64,000 nt of DNA from Babylonia areolata. Lineage: Eukaryota; Mollusca; Gastropoda; Neogastropoda; Buccinidae. Position 1 is the first letter of the stretch; every line of letters starts with the position of its first letter. This document shows, in pieces, positions 30,801 to 43,339 of the stretch. Position numbers and translations under genes: made by a program. The stretch covers positions 35,865,342 to 35,929,341 of the forward strand of contig NC_134878.1 in the NCBI RefSeq assembly GCF_041734735.1. The letters are read 5' to 3'. Below the pieces are notes generated by a model, which had not been told where the DNA came from, made no database searches, and was given only the letters and a program-made list of their open reading frames with translations.

Positions 30801-32130
30801 CTATTCCATCGCTACCCCCTGCTCCTCCACTTGCGGTGGCTCAAGGTCCGCCAGGATGGAATATTTGTTCTTTGACATAAATTTTTCGGGTTCAGACCGG
30901 GTCGGAATATCCACCACCTCGGCCCCTCCCGATCCCGCCGTGGCCGCAGCCCTCCCCTCCTTGAGTTTTGGAGGTGCGGGGGGCTTCCGGCCACTTCCGC
31001 CAGCCCGAGGGCCAGGCAGACGAGAGGCGGGGCGAGGGGGACCCGGGGGGTGGGGTGGGGCGGGAGGCGGACAACGTGCCTCCGCCCGAGGCTTTTCTCT
31101 CCCGCCCAGCAGCCCATGAGGACTGCCGCGCAGGATGGGAAGGGGTGGACACAGCGCCTCCACCCAAGGCCGACGGTTCCGACGAGGCGGTTAAGTCGTC
31201 CGTCTGCGTTCCTGTGGACGTCGTCTGGACTGCGACGTCCACCGTCCCGGATCTGACGACAGAGGCATACGACGTCCTAGGCGACGCGGCCTCCACCTGT
31301 TTCCTTGCCTCAAAGAAGGAAATTTTCTGTTCTGTCTTGACTTTCTGAATTTGTTTTTCTTTCTTCCAGGCGGGGCAGTCCTTCGATGAGGACGGGTGGC
31401 CACCTCCGCAGTTCGCACACAGGGCTGCACTGACGCAATCGCCCTGGTGCGCCGCCTTCGAACAGGTGCCACACGCCTCTTCCTCCTTACATCTGTCTCT
31501 CACGTGTCCGAATTTCTGACACTTAAAGCATCTCAGAGGGGACGGTACGTACAGGCTGACATTAACTAGCAGGTATCCGACCCGAATGTCCTTGGGGACA
31601 TCCGGGCAGCAGAAGGTGAGGAAGAAAGTGTTGGTCGGGACTCTGTCCGACCCCTTCCTCACTGTCACCCTGTACACATCGGTCACTCCCTGAGAGGACA
31701 GTTCGCTCTTGATCTCGGCCTCAGACACACCTTTCAACTCCGGGCATCTGATGACTCCCTTTGAGCAGTTGAGACCTTTGTGAGGGGAAATCTTCACTGC
31801 CCTATCCACGAAAGTGGTCGCCTTGAGAAGGAGCTGTGTCTGTCTTTTGGATTCTGTCTGTACTAAAAACGCTCCGCTCCTCAGCCTCTTGATGGATCTG
31901 AGCGATCCTGCCAGGCACTGAAAGCCCTTCTGGACAGCGAAGGGGCTGAGAGCTGACAAGGGCTTGTCGTCATCAGCGCCCTCCATCACTAGCCATGATG
32001 GCCAAAAACCAGAGGTCTCGACGACCTCCGACTCAGAGTCTGAGTCGTCCGTTCCCTGTCGTCGTCTTTTTCCGAGTTTGGGGGGGTGTATTTGTTTAGG
32101 ATTCATGTTGAAAGAAGAATGTGAATTCAT
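30801..32130 (-). pseudogene. LINE ORF1 (copy F), frameshifted in the Pro-rich tail
   Basis: Starts as in E2 (ATG 32130, NSHSSF variant) and reads through all three CCHC knuckles. One extra A within the G/C-rich run near 31040 then shifts the last ~95 codons, so that frame ends at 30892 rather than at the usual stop at 30801. The RNA-binding part is untouched, so a shortened but possibly functional protein could be made. Confidence 0.8.
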
Positions 32131-32387
32131 CCCTCCCTTACCCACCCACCATGGGGTCCAACTTAGGGGCCAGGGTCAAGGGAACACCAGCTTGACCCCT
32201 TCCAGGTTTCGGGAGGGATATACAACCAGCAGCCCAGCTCCAACGTGCTCCCCCCCGATCATGCCCAGCTCCCGGGGACAGAGAGCCGAGCACTACGGGG
32301 GTTACCTTCGTCAGCCACTAAACTGCCAGTCTTGACCCAGCCCCACGAAGGGGTAGCCGATTGACACACACGGGCCAATGTGTGCCG

Positions 32388-32399
32388 CCTGTCTTAGGA
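32388..32399. repeat. Target-site duplication of copy G, low-coordinate copy
   Basis: CCTGTCTTAGGA of the copy F 5' UTR, repeated at 38440-38451 on the other side of copy G. It is the same length as the A-D array duplication. Confidence 0.85.
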
Positions 32400-32576
32400 A
32401 ATGAAATGAAATGAAATTATGGTGCTTAGAGCCTCGCCGACCACTAAGGCCATCTCAAGGCTATCGCCGCGTCAATTACTACTACAAGGCTAAAAAAAAC
32501 AACCAATTAAAACGAGAAACCACTTCAAACTTTCCACTCCAAAGTTTAAAAAAAAAACTTCCATAGTTTAAAACCT

Positions 32577-35500
32577 TCAAATCTGGTTAAAAAGGTTCAC
32601 TTCTTTTAAGAAGTCCATCAGCGCCCACGGAGGGACATCACGAAACAAAGTCTTCAAAGAAACCGCCGTGTAATGTCTGCGTCTAACGTCATGCAGATCC
32701 CAACAGTCAAGGAGCACGTGTTTCACGGTGAGAGGCTCGTCACAGGGAACGCATCGAGGGGCCTCCTCCCCCTTCAACAAGTAAGAATGAGTAAAAAAAG
32801 TGTGCCCCGTACGCAGTCTGCACAGCACAGATTCCTCCTTTCTGTTCTTCACCCCCGAAGGGAGGGTCTCCCCCAGGTCCGGACGGATCTGAAAGAGCTT
32901 GTTGTCTATCTGGGTGTTCCATTTCTCTTGCCAAAGATCTTTAACGTAAGAATTGACCTTCCGCTTCATGTCTGTATAGGGTACCAAGGATCTGGACAAT
33001 TCTTTCTTTACAGCGTTCCTGGCCAGCAGGTCCGCCCTTTCGTTACCACGAATGCCAACATGTCCGGGAACCCAGGCCAACACAACCTCGTATCCTTTCT
33101 TCGTTGCGAGAGTAAAAGTTTCATAAAATTCCAGCAGTTTGGGATGAGTGATATTCCTGCAGGCGATCGCCTCCAGGGCTGATAAGGAGTCGGAAAAGAT
33201 CATGAATCTCTTCTGTTTGGAAGAGAGAACCATTTTTAACCCCAGGACCAGTGCAGTCAGTTCCGCGGTGTATACCGAGCTGTCAGACAGGATGTGTTCC
33301 GTTGAGGGCCGGTCAGGAAAGGCGGGACAGAACGCAGATGCGGCGACTCCGTCCTCTGACTTGGAACCGTCAGTGAAGATGCCTTGAAAGGTGGGGAATT
33401 TGTGGCACAGTTCCGAAAAGTAGGTTCTGTAGGCCAGAGAGCTGGTGGTGTCCTTACGGTACGAGGCCAGATCGAATCGGACCTCAGGTGTTGTAAAGGT
33501 CCACAGGGGGCTGTCAGGGAACTTAGAGAAATCTGAGATGCCACCGACATCCAGATCGGCATTTTCCAAGTGCGGCTGAATGCGGAGTCCGAGAGGAGGT
33601 ATGCAGTTTGGGTTGTCTGTAAATTTCTTATCGAAAGGGTTGTTGAATACAGCATCGTAAGCAGGGTTTGTAGGTTCCGAAAACAATTTCAAATAATAGT
33701 TCAGGGTCAGCTTCAGTCTGCGGTTGGAAAGAGGTGGTTCCCCCGCCTCTGCATACAGGCTGTGCACAGGGGTGGTGCGGAAAGCACCCAAGCTAAGACG
33801 GAGCCCTTGGTGGTGTACAGGGTCCAACAGTTTCAGGTAGGACGGTCTGGCCGAGCCGTATACAACACTTCCATAATCCAGTTTGGACCGGACCAGGGCT
33901 CTGTAGAGGTGCAAGAGAGTCCTCTTATCAGCACCCCAGTTTGTGTGTGCCACAACTCGGATGATGTTCAGGGCTTTTAGGCAAGATATTTTCAGCTGTT
34001 TAATGTGGCTGAGAAAATTCAGCTTCTGATCGAAGACGACCCCTAGAAATCTGGCTTCCTTGACCGCCGGGATGGTGGATGTTCCCAGACGGATTTCAGG
34101 GTCCTGATAGAATTGGCGAAAATTATGAAAGTGGATGCATTCAGTTTTGGAGGACGAAAATGTGAAGCCATTCTCCTCTGCCCCACACTGGATTTTTGTT
34201 GACGCAGAGCTGAAGCCGACGCTGGATGCTGGCGTACGTGCTGCCGGTTGCATATAAAGCAAAATCATCCACGAACAGCGAGCTGTCCGATCCTTTCTGA
34301 ACGGATTGAACGATGTCATTAATTTTGATACTGAACAGAGCAGGCGACAGGATGCCTCCCCTGCGGACACCCAGCTCCCTGCTCGTGAATGTCGGACAGG
34401 GTGGGTGCCGACTCTCACCTGGGAATTGTCTGTCTTGTAAAAAATTGTGGATAAACTGAGGCAGGTGTCCTCGGAGCCGAGCTTGTGCAAGTCGGAAAGA
34501 ATACCAAATTTCCACGTGGTATCGTAAGCTTTCTCCAGGTCAAAAGAATATGGCCCACCAAATGTTGTTTGTTGACGAAAGCATTTCTTATCGTGTTTCC
34601 AGACGAAACCAGATGGTCAACGGTAGAGCGATGCTTGCGGAAACCGCACTGTTCCTTCGCCAGAAGGCCGTCGGTCTCTAGTTTCCACATCAGTCTACCC
34701 GGTGACCATCATCTCCATCAGTTTGCCAGACGCAGCTGGTCAGTGCAATTGGGCGGTAGTTGGAGGGGTTCGAGGGGTCTTTTCCCGGTTTCGGCAGCGG
34801 GATTATGAGGGCTTTCCGCCAGGAGGGTGGAAAGAAGCCTGTGACCCAGATGTGGTTATAAACTTTAAGCAGGGTGTCCAGACAGGGTTTGGGGAAGGTG
34901 CTTTAGGAGGTTTATAATGGACTTCGTCCATTCCTGGACAGGAATCCGTACAGGTCTGAAGGGCAGATTTAAGTTCGTTCATTGTGAAAGGAAGGTTGTA
35001 ATTCTCTGTGTTGTCGGAAAAGAAGTTACATGGTGTTTTTTATGACAGGTTTTTGGTTTTAAGAAAGCGAGCAGATTTGTTAGCAGATCTCGAGTTCTGT
35101 TCTATTGTGGACGGCAAGCAACATTGGCAACTGCCTTTCTTCTCTGTGACCAGAGCGTCTGAAAGTTTAAGATGGTGGAAAGGTCGGGCATGCGTTTTTT
35201 GCCCTTAATTCTTTTTTAAAACCCTCCACACTTTCTTCTTGGGTGTGTTGGAGGTTAAGGAAGAGCAGAAATCTCTCCAAGACTTCCTCTGGCTCTTTTT
35301 AAAAAATACCTGGCTTTCGCCCTCAGCTGTTGATGGGTTCGAAACGCTATCGGACTCCGGTCTCCGAAAAGACGCGTCCGCTGCGCTCTCTTCCGAGACT
35401 TGCGGGCCTCCCGACATTCCGCGTTGAACCAGGGCGTTCTAGGGACCTGAGGCTTGGAGGTAGACGATGGGACTGCTGCTTTGGCGCAATCTAAAACGAT

Positions 35501-36291
35501 CCGAGTCAGAGCGTCAGCAGGGTCCTTGCTTTTCAATACTGTTTCTTCCTGCAGCTCAGCTCTTATCTTGGTGGTAAAAAACTCCAGTCTGCTTTGTCGT
35601 AGTACAGGCGGTCAGGCAGAGAGTCACCTTCTCCATCTGTGGGGCGGAGGATGACAGGAAAGTGGTCACTCCCGTGCAGATCGTCGTGCACTTTCCACTC
35701 GTAGTCCAGGACCAACGATGGATCGCAGGACCGACAGATCTAAACACGAGAGCTTTCCAGAGGACAGATGCAGGTAAGTGGGAGACTTGTCGTTAAGACA
35801 GCACAAGTCCATGTCAGAGAGAAGGTTTTCTAAGAGAAGACCTCGGGCTGATGTCATCTCAACTTCCCCAGAGCGGGGGAGTGTCCGTTTGAAGTCGCCC
35901 CAACAGTAAAAACGGACGTGGGAGCTGGTCGACCAGGTTCATGAGGTCCTGCCTCAGAACACGGACGGAAGGGGGAAGGTAGAGAGAGCAGACAGTGATG
36001 GTTTTCCTCGAGCGTGACTCTGACTGCCACCGCCTGTAAAGGGGTGCTTAAAAGAACTGTACTGTATAAAAGGGACTTTCGAATAAAAAGAGCGACACCT
36101 CCCGTCAACCCCTCTTGCTTCGGTTGAGCGGGTTTAAAAACGGAGTTAAAACCAGAGAGAGATAAAACCTTGCCATCTCTTTGCAGAGTCTCCTGCAGTG
36201 CCAGCACTGAAGGTTTCAAAGCACGACAAAGCAGCTGGAGTTCCTGGAAGTTGGCACAGAATCCCCGGATATTCCAGTGGATCACTGCCAT
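32577..36291 (-). pseudogene. LINE ORF2 (copy G), multiply frameshifted
   Basis: The C-terminal half (RT end, RNase H, Cys/His tail; about 32577-34180) and the first ~110 codons (from ATG 36291) read cleanly. Between them the frame changes many times. Examples are an added T and other indels near 34190-34450, several near 35110-35220, and more near 35880-36010. Many fall at runs of A, T, G or C. Confidence 0.8.
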
Positions 36292-36338
36292 TAAAAAGGT
36301 GTTTTTTTTTAAAAAAATAAAATAAATAAAGCAGCAGC

Positions 36339-37668
36339 CTATTCCATCGCTACCCCCTGCTCCTCCACTTGCGGTGGCTCAAGGTCCGCCAGGATGGAAT
36401 ATTTGTTCTTTGACATAAATTTTTCAGGTTCCGACCGGGTCGAAATATCCACCACCCTCGGCCCCTCCCGATCCCGCCATGGCCGCAGCCCTCCCCTCCT
36501 TGAGTTTTGGAGGTGCGGGGGGCTTCCGGCCACTTCCGCCAGCCCGAGGGCCAGGCAGACGAGAGGCGGGGCGAGGGGGGCCGGGGGGTGGGGTGGGGCG
36601 GGAGGCGGACAACGTGCCTCCGCCCGAGGCTTTTCTCTCCCGCCCAGCAGCCCCTGAGGACTGCCGCGCAGGATGGGAAGGGGTGGACACAGCGCCTCCA
36701 CCCAAGGCCAACGGTTCCGACGAGGCGGTTAAGTCGTCCGTCTGCGTTCCTGTGGACGTCGTCTGGACTGCGACGTCCACCGTCCCGGATCTGACGACAG
36801 AGGCATACGACGTCCTAGGCGACGCGGCCTCCACCTGTTTCCTTGCCTCAAAGAAGGAAATTTTCTGTTCTGTCTTGACTTTCTGAATTTGTTTTTCTTT
36901 CTTCCAGGCGGGGCAGTCCTTCGATGAGGACGGGTGGCCACCTCCGCAGTTCGCACACAGGGCTGAACTGACGCAATCGCCCTGGTGCGCCGCCTTCGAA
37001 CAGGTGCCACACGCCTCTTCCTCCTTACATCTGTCTCTCACGTGTCCGAATTTCTGACACTTAAAGCATCTCAGAGGGGACGGTACGTACAGGCTGACAT
37101 TAACTAGCAGGTATCCGACCCGAATGTCCTTGGGGACATCCGGGCAGCAGAAGGTGAGGAAGAAAGTGTTGGTCGGGACTCTGTCCGACCCCTTCCTCAC
37201 CGTCACCCTGTACACATCGGTCACTCCCTGAGAGGACAGTTCGCTCTTGATCTCGGCCTCAGACACACCTTTCAACTCCGGGCATCTGATGACTCCCTTA
37301 GAGCAGTTGAGACCTTTGTGAGGGGAAATCTTCACAGCCCTATCCACGAAAGTGGTCGCCTTCAGAAGGAGCTGTGTCTGTCTTTTGGATTCTGTCTGTA
37401 CTAAAAACGCTCCGCTCCTCAGCCTCTTGATGGATCTGAGCGATCCTGCCAGGCACTGAAAGCCCTTCTGGACAGCGAAGGGGCTGAGAGCTGACAAGGG
37501 CTTGTCGTCATCAGCGCCCTCCATCACTAGCCATGATGGCCAAAAACCAGAGGTCTCGACGACCTCCGACTCAGAGTCTGAGTCGTCCGTTCCCTGTCGT
37601 CGTCTTTTTCCGAGTTTGGGGGGGTGTATTTGTTTAGGATTCATGTTGAAAGAAAAATGTGAATTCAT
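36339..37668 (-). pseudogene. LINE ORF1 (copy G), frameshifted near its end
   Basis: From ATG 37668 (NSHFSF variant, like copy D) it reads the three CCHC knuckles. An added C near 36455 ends the main frame early, at about 36424, and the last ~25 codons continue in another frame to 36339. EPLALGGG and the G/C-run form are shared with copy E2, so G is a mosaic of D-like and E2-like variants. Confidence 0.75.
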
Positions 37669-38439
37669 CCCTCCCTTACCCACCCACCATGGGGTCCAAC
37701 TTAGGGGCCAGGGTCAAGGGAACACCAGCTTGACCCCTTCCAGGTTTCGGGAGGGATATACAACCAGCAGCCCAGCTCCAACGTGCTCCCCCCCGATCAT
37801 GCCCAGCTCCCGGGGACAGAGAGCCGAGCACTACGGGGGTTACCTTCGTCAGCCACTAAACTGCCAGTCTTGACCCAGCCCCACGAAGGGGTAGCCGATT
37901 GACACACACGGGCCAATGTGTGCCGCCTGTCTTAGGAGAGGTCCGAGCCAAAGGGATGTGTTGAGAGCAGCGTGCTCTCTCAATCCCCAGGATCTCATTC
38001 CCCTCCATCACAGGTCGCGCCGCACGGCAAACACGGCGGGCCTAAAGAAGGCCGCAGAGAAAAAAAGAATGTGGAAAAGAAGGCTTGATGGGGAGCTGAG
38101 GACAGAAAAGAGGCGGTAAAAAGAAGAACAAAGAATAGCGAAAGGGACAGTGGGTCACGTTTAGTTTGGGCCTCACTCACGACCTGTTCGGCATGGGAAG
38201 CCCTATCAGGGGCATCAGTACAAAACCACCACTTATTCAGCCCTAACAGCTACGATGGCTATGTAGGCTGTCAATTAAGACCTGGGACCAGAGCACCAAA
38301 CCCCAAGAAGCACTGATGCCCCCGCCGACATAGCTCGCTCGATCACTGGCCACTAAGCCTCCCGACCACGACAAGGTAGTGACCCTCCCGGGAGTGGGTC
38401 AGGAGAACACCAGCCTGACCCCCTCCAGGTTTCGGGAGG

Positions 38440-38953
38440 CCTGTCTTAGGAGAGGTCCGAGCCAAAGGGATGTGTTGAGAGCAGCGTGCTCTCTCAATCC
38501 CCAGGATCTCATTCCCCTCCATCACAGGTCGCGCCGCACGGCAAACACGGCGGGCCTAAAGAAGGCCGCAGAGAAAAAGAGAATGTGGAAAAGAAGGCTT
38601 GATGGGGAGCTGAGGACAGAAAAGAGGCGGTAAAAAGAAGAACAAAGAATAGCGAAAGGGACAGTGGGTCACGTTTAGTTTGGGCCTCACTCACGACCTG
38701 TTCGGCATGGGAAGCCCTATCAGGGGCATCAGTACAAAACCACCACTTATTCAGCCCTAACAGCTACGATGGCTATGTAGGCTGTCAATTAAGACCTGGG
38801 ACCAGAGCACCAAACCCCAAGAAGCACTGATGCCCCCGCCGACATAGCTCGCTCGATCACTGGCCACTAAGCCTCCCGACCACGACAAGGTAGTGACCCT
38901 CCCGGGAGTGGGTCAGGAGAACACCAGCCTGACCCCCTCCAGGTTTCGGGAGG
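38440..38953 (-). mobile_element. Remaining 5' UTR of LINE copy F
   Basis: The outer ~500 bases of copy F's 5' UTR, ending at the family 5' terminus and then the second microsatellite copy. It carries the E2-type purine tract rather than the D/G type, confirming that it belongs to F, not to G. Confidence 0.85.
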
Positions 38954-39071
38954 GTGTGTGTGTGTGTCACTATGTGTAAGTGTGTGAGTGCACACATCAG
39001 TCAATCAGTGTGTGTGTGTGTGTGAGTGTGTGTGTGCACACATGTCAGTGTGTGTGTGTGCACACATCAGT

Positions 39072-39120
<49 letters not shown>

Positions 39121-39162
39121 TGTCACTGTGTAGAAAGAGAGAGAGAGAGAGAGAGAGAGTGT
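38954..39162. repeat. GT/GA-rich microsatellite, second copy
   Basis: Same composite as 26683-26891, starting with the identical (GT)7CACTATG immediately after a LINE 5' terminus. Beyond it, unique sequence follows. Two identical LINE/microsatellite junctions imply a duplicated block. Confidence 0.9.
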
Positions 39163-39716
39163 GTGTATGTATGCGCATCCAGTTTGATGTTCACCTTATA
39201 CACTGATCTGAAGACACATCTCGTTTCAGTTTTCTGTGTTTTTCCTTGAAACAGTTATTAAGCAGTGTGCTCCAAATTTCCTGAGCATTGACACAATGCC
39301 ACTGAAAAGCAACAACCAAGGTCCACATTAATCATCTCTTTGTTCTTCAGAAGGGAACTGGGGTCGTGACTGATGAAACTAACAGTAATAGACACAGGTC
39401 AAGGCTGATGAAACTAACAGAAAACACACAGGTCGAGACTGATGAAACAGTAACAGTAACAAACACAGGTCGAGACTGATCAGTGAAACTAACAGACACA
39501 GATAAATAAAATAAGTTATTGTTGGATAATTTAAAAAAAATTTTTTTTAGGCTTATTCCTATAGTGAAACCATATGATAATCAACAGATTGTGGGCCTTC
39601 ATCTGAACACGGATCAGAATTCACTAGAAAAGCTTGCCTCGTGTAAGCCAAAGCTTCAAGACTTGTAATGAAAACTAGCCTATTTGGGGTGAACACTTGA
39701 GAATTCACCTTATTTC
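39163..39716. other. Unique non-coding stretch with a ~37-bp minisatellite
   Basis: No coding frame recognised. At 39365-39500 a unit of roughly 37 bases (TGATGAAACTAACAG...ACACAGGTCGAGAC) is repeated about four times with variation. On the minus strand the sequence next to the Gypsy insertion continues the THAP exon for a few codons to a possible donor (AG-GTGAAT). Confidence 0.55.
39365..39500. repeat. Minisatellite, ~37-bp unit, about 4 copies
   Basis: Degenerate tandem units sharing TGATGAAAC, TAACAG and ACACAGGTC(G/A)AG. Unit lengths vary by a few bases. Confidence 0.7.
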
Positions 39717-39721
39717 GTAGC

Positions 39722-39875
39722 TGTCGTGAAATTGTACACGGCTTTCGTGTGAATAGTCACTCACCGGAAGTCCCGAGGAAAAGTAGTACGGACAGGGCAG
39801 ACATCTTGTCGAGAATAAATGCAGTTATCAGAGCACAAGAATATTGTTATTTCTAGAGTGAGAGATGACAACACA
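39722..39875 (+). repeat. 5' LTR of the Gypsy element
   Basis: 154 bases beginning TGTCGTGAAATTG and ending GACAACACA, read as the same at 52185-52338. It contains an AATAAA at about 39815. Directly after it TGGTGGCAG forms a typical tRNA-complementary primer-binding site (39876 onward). Confidence 0.92.
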
Positions 39876-39944
39876 TGGTGGCAGCGTCGAGAACTGACCT
39901 AAACGCCGTGAGTACTGACTCTGTTCATCCAGAATAAAAATAAA

Positions 39945-42820
39945 ATGCCCTCGTTCAAAGCACCGGACACGTTTGATTTTTCTAAACCGTCATTCTGGCC
40001 TGAGTGGAAGCAAAGATTTATGCGCTACCACGTCGCATCAAAACTGAACAAAGAAGAAGAAGACATTCAGATAAATACTCTGATTTACGTCATGGGCATT
40101 GAGGCTGAACGTATCTTAGGTTCATTTACACTTAGTGAAGATGATAGCAAGAAGTTTGACGTCATACTGGCTAAGTTTGATGAATACTTCGTCCCAAAGA
40201 AAAACGTGATACATGAAAGAGCAAGGTTTCATGCAAGAAGTCAGAAAACAGATGAGAGTATCGAGACCTACGTTCGTGCGCTTTATGAGTTAGCGGAAAC
40301 AGCAGACTTCCCGAACAAAGAGGAAGCAATTCGAGACAGATTAGTACTGGGAGTACTTGATTCAGAGCTGTCTGAGAAGCTACAAATGCAAGCAGATCTC
40401 ACTCTTGAGAAAGCCGTAACACAGGCACGACAGTCGGTGACTGTGAAGGGTCAAATTTCCGAGCAACGCCAGACTACCATTGATGCAGTACACTCTGATA
40501 GAACCAGTGGTCACAGAGGTGGTAGGCATGATAACAATCAACATGGTACAGGAAGAGGACTCCCACGAGGCGGCGGCACTGGCCATAGAGGTTGTCATTG
40601 CCAACCACAAGGCAGCGCACGCGGCGGCAGAGGAGGAAAAGGAAGAGGAGGCAGTACAGCCACAAAATCCTGTTCGAGATGTGGTCGCTCCCACAGAGAA
40701 ACAGAAGTCTGTCCGGCAAAAGGAAAGCAGTGCAGGATCTGTAATAAAATGAATCATTTTGCATCAGTATGCAGAAGCAGGTACTCATCAGTGAGTGAAG
40801 TACAAGATGAAGATGGAGTTGAACACTTTGTTGGTGCGCTAGGCGACAAGTCATCGTGCATAACACATACTGAGCCACCGTGGACGGCAACCCTCAACAT
40901 TGTGGGAGGTCAAGTGAAGTTTAAGATTGACACTGGAGCAGACGTCTCCGTGATCTCTACGTCGCAGTTTCAGAAACTGTCACCACGTCCACAGCTACAG
41001 AAGACCAACTCCATTCTACACAGCCCAGGCGGCGCGATGCAGTGCGAAGGACAATTTGTCACCTCCACTACTGTTCATAACCAGTCGTACTCACTTCGTC
41101 TCTTCGTTGTGAATATGAACAGCGACAATCTACTCAGCAGAGAAGCTGCACACAGGATGGGTTTCGTACAGAGGATCGAAGCAGTCGACAAGCCTTTTGG
41201 GGAACTCGATGACTTACCGATGAACTGTCCTCCTGTCAAGATTATCTTGGATGAAAACGCCAAGCCGTACAGCTTGCACACAGCACGCAGAATTCCACTC
41301 CCTCTCATTGAAAAGACCAAGAAAGAACTCAATAGAATGAAGACGCTGGGAATAATTGAGGAAGTGACAGAGCCTACTGACTGGTGTAGCCCAATGGTTC
41401 CGGTCCTTAAGAAGTCCGGCGATGTCCGCATTTGCACGGATTTGAAGAAACTCAATGCAGCTGTGAAAAGAGAAAGGTACATCTTGCCAACACTGGAGGA
41501 TATTGTCCACAAACTGTCAGGGTCAACCGTATTCACAAAACTGGATTGTACTTCTGGGTTCTGGCAGATCCCACTCGACCCTGAGTCAGCCAAGCTCACC
41601 ACCTTCATAACCATGTGTGGAAGGTACTTCTACAAGAGGTTACCATTTGGCATATCATCGGCACCCGAGATATTCCAGCGAACGATGGAAATGATCCTCA
41701 GGGACGAGGAAAGCGTCATATGTTATTTCGACGACATCCTCATTCACAGCCCTGATGATCATGCTCATGAGAAGGGCCTCGAGAGCGTCTTGAAGAAGCT
41801 GACTGATGCTCACGTGAAGCTGAACCGCCAGAAATGTGAGTTCAGGCAGAGGGAGATTGAATTTCTGGGTCATCTCATCACCAAGGACGGAATCTCACCA
41901 GATCCAGCCAAAGTTGAAGCCATTATCAACATGCCTGACCCAAGCAACGTGTCTGAGCTTCGAAGAGCCATCGGCATGATCAATTACCTTGGTCGCTACG
42001 TCAAGAACCTGTCTGTCATCATGCGCCCACTCACAGAACTCCTCGAGAAAGACAGATGTTGGGCCTGGGACGCTCCACAGAAGAAGGCATTGCGCACAGT
42101 CAAAGAACTCCTCACAACTGCTCCCCACTTTGGTCTTCTATGACCCCAACAAGCCGACGAGAGTGAGCTGTGACGCAAGTTCGTACGGCCTTGGAGCGGT
42201 ACTCCTCCAAGAACATGATGGCAACCAGAAGCCAGTGGCATATTGTTCGAGGACACTGAACTCTACAGAGAAGCGATACGCGCAAATAGAGAAAGAGTTG
42301 CTAGCTGGTGTTTGGGCATGCGAGCGTTTCCAACGGTATCTGATGGGCCTGGATCGATTCACTTTAGAGACAGACCATAAGCCCCTCCTACCTCTCATCA
42401 ACTCAAGACATCTTCATGACACACCACTGCGGTGTCAGCGCATGCTCATGCGACTTATGAGATTCAACGTCATTGCTGAGTATGTACCAGGCAAACAGCT
42501 GGTAGTTGCAGATGCACTTTCGAGGAGTCCACAGCCGGGTGAAGGGCCAGAGAGTGATGATGACGTTACACAGTTGATGGAAGACATTGACGCATACATT
42601 GCCAGTGTGGACATGACATGGAAGTGGGCGGCATCTGACAAGCGCCTCATGCAGATCGAAGAAGAAACCAAGAAAGATAGTGTCATGCAAGCAGCACTTC
42701 ACTACACACGTGTAGGTTGGCCAGAACATGCATCTGATGTTGATCCAAGTCTGCGTGACCTGTATGCAGTACGCAACGAGCTGAGCGAACATCATGGATT
42801 CCTCACACGTGGAAGCCGAT
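39945..42820 (+). mobile_element. Gypsy gag-protease-RT-RNase H region (fossil)
   Basis: Gag-like start (MPSFKAPDTF, retrotransposon gag fold), two zinc knuckles (CSRCGRSHRETEVC and CRICNKMNHFASVC), aspartic protease core (IDTGADVSVIS), reverse transcriptase (LDCTSGFWQIPL, YFDD) and RNase H/connection (DASSYGLGAV, ETDHKPLL, ADALSR). The region stops at the nested insertion near 42.82 kb. Confidence 0.9.
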
Positions 42821-42824
42821 TTAA

Positions 42825-42990
42825 TTACACATACTTAACCGTGACCCAACTAGTGCAGACTCCGGCAGGGGTCTGACATTCCTGTCCTGTGCAAACTATC
42901 CGCCCATGCGGAGCAGACGAAACTACGGCCGATAACCTCCCGGAAGTAGGTAACCTCCCCTTTGTCCCGCTGGTTATCGCCCTCTTTTTC
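42825..42990 (+). repeat. Left terminal region of the DIRS-like element, shared with the foldback element
   Basis: After the 35-bp inverted repeat, about 130 more bases match 50407-50530 nearly exactly (CTCCGGCAGGGGTCTGACA... to GGTTATCGCCCTC). The two elements therefore share terminal sequence and possibly a mobilising machinery. Confidence 0.85.
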
Positions 42991-43339
42991 CGGCAGCCAT
43001 CATGACTCCTGTACCTGTGCTCTTCATACGGCTAAGTTTTTTCGTATTTTCTGTCTGTCTGTCGATTCTCTGGCATTCTTGTTTGTGGTCAAATTATGTC
43101 TCCAACCAGGTCACATGATTATGTAGCTCGATTGGGGAATCGTGCTAAAATTAAGGCGCGATCGCAATCGATTCGCTGACACTCTGGGCCCTCTACTCCT
43201 GGCCCTCTAAACAACGCCAACCCGCCGCCTTCTCCACTTCCTCCGCTCCCTCCGGTCGACTCCAGACCTCCGCCACCTCCTCTGGTGACTTCTAGAGGTT
43301 TGTGGTCACACACTCAGGTCAGTGTTACCTTTCATGTCA

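Larger units (their letters stand above)
26892..32399 (-). mobile_element. LINE copy F, main part (interrupted in its 5' UTR by copy G)
   Basis: From the 3' tail at 26892 through ORF2 and ORF1 into the 5' UTR. There copy G is inserted, and the remaining ~500 bases of F's 5' UTR lie at 38440-38953. The break carries a 12-bp duplication, CCTGTCTTAGGA (32388-32399 and 38440-38451). Without G, F would be full length. The 3' flank is GTGTGT of the microsatellite. Confidence 0.88.
32400..38439 (-). mobile_element. LINE copy G, full length, nested in copy F
   Basis: About 6.04 kb from tail (32400) to the family 5' terminus (38439), inserted in F's 5' UTR. The ORF1 start and 5' UTR tract are of the copy D type. 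ORF2 is broken by a dense cluster of 1-2-base indels between about 34.18 and 36.0 kb, many at homopolymers. Flanking parts are near-identical to the other copies, which looks more like uncorrected long-read error than age. Confidence 0.88.

Noticed and set aside
26683-39162. Reading the repeated ~210-bp microsatellite as a very long target-site duplication of copies F/G
   Set aside because: The second copy starts at exactly the same base after a LINE 5' terminus as the first, which a target duplication would not produce. Duplication of a block is simpler.
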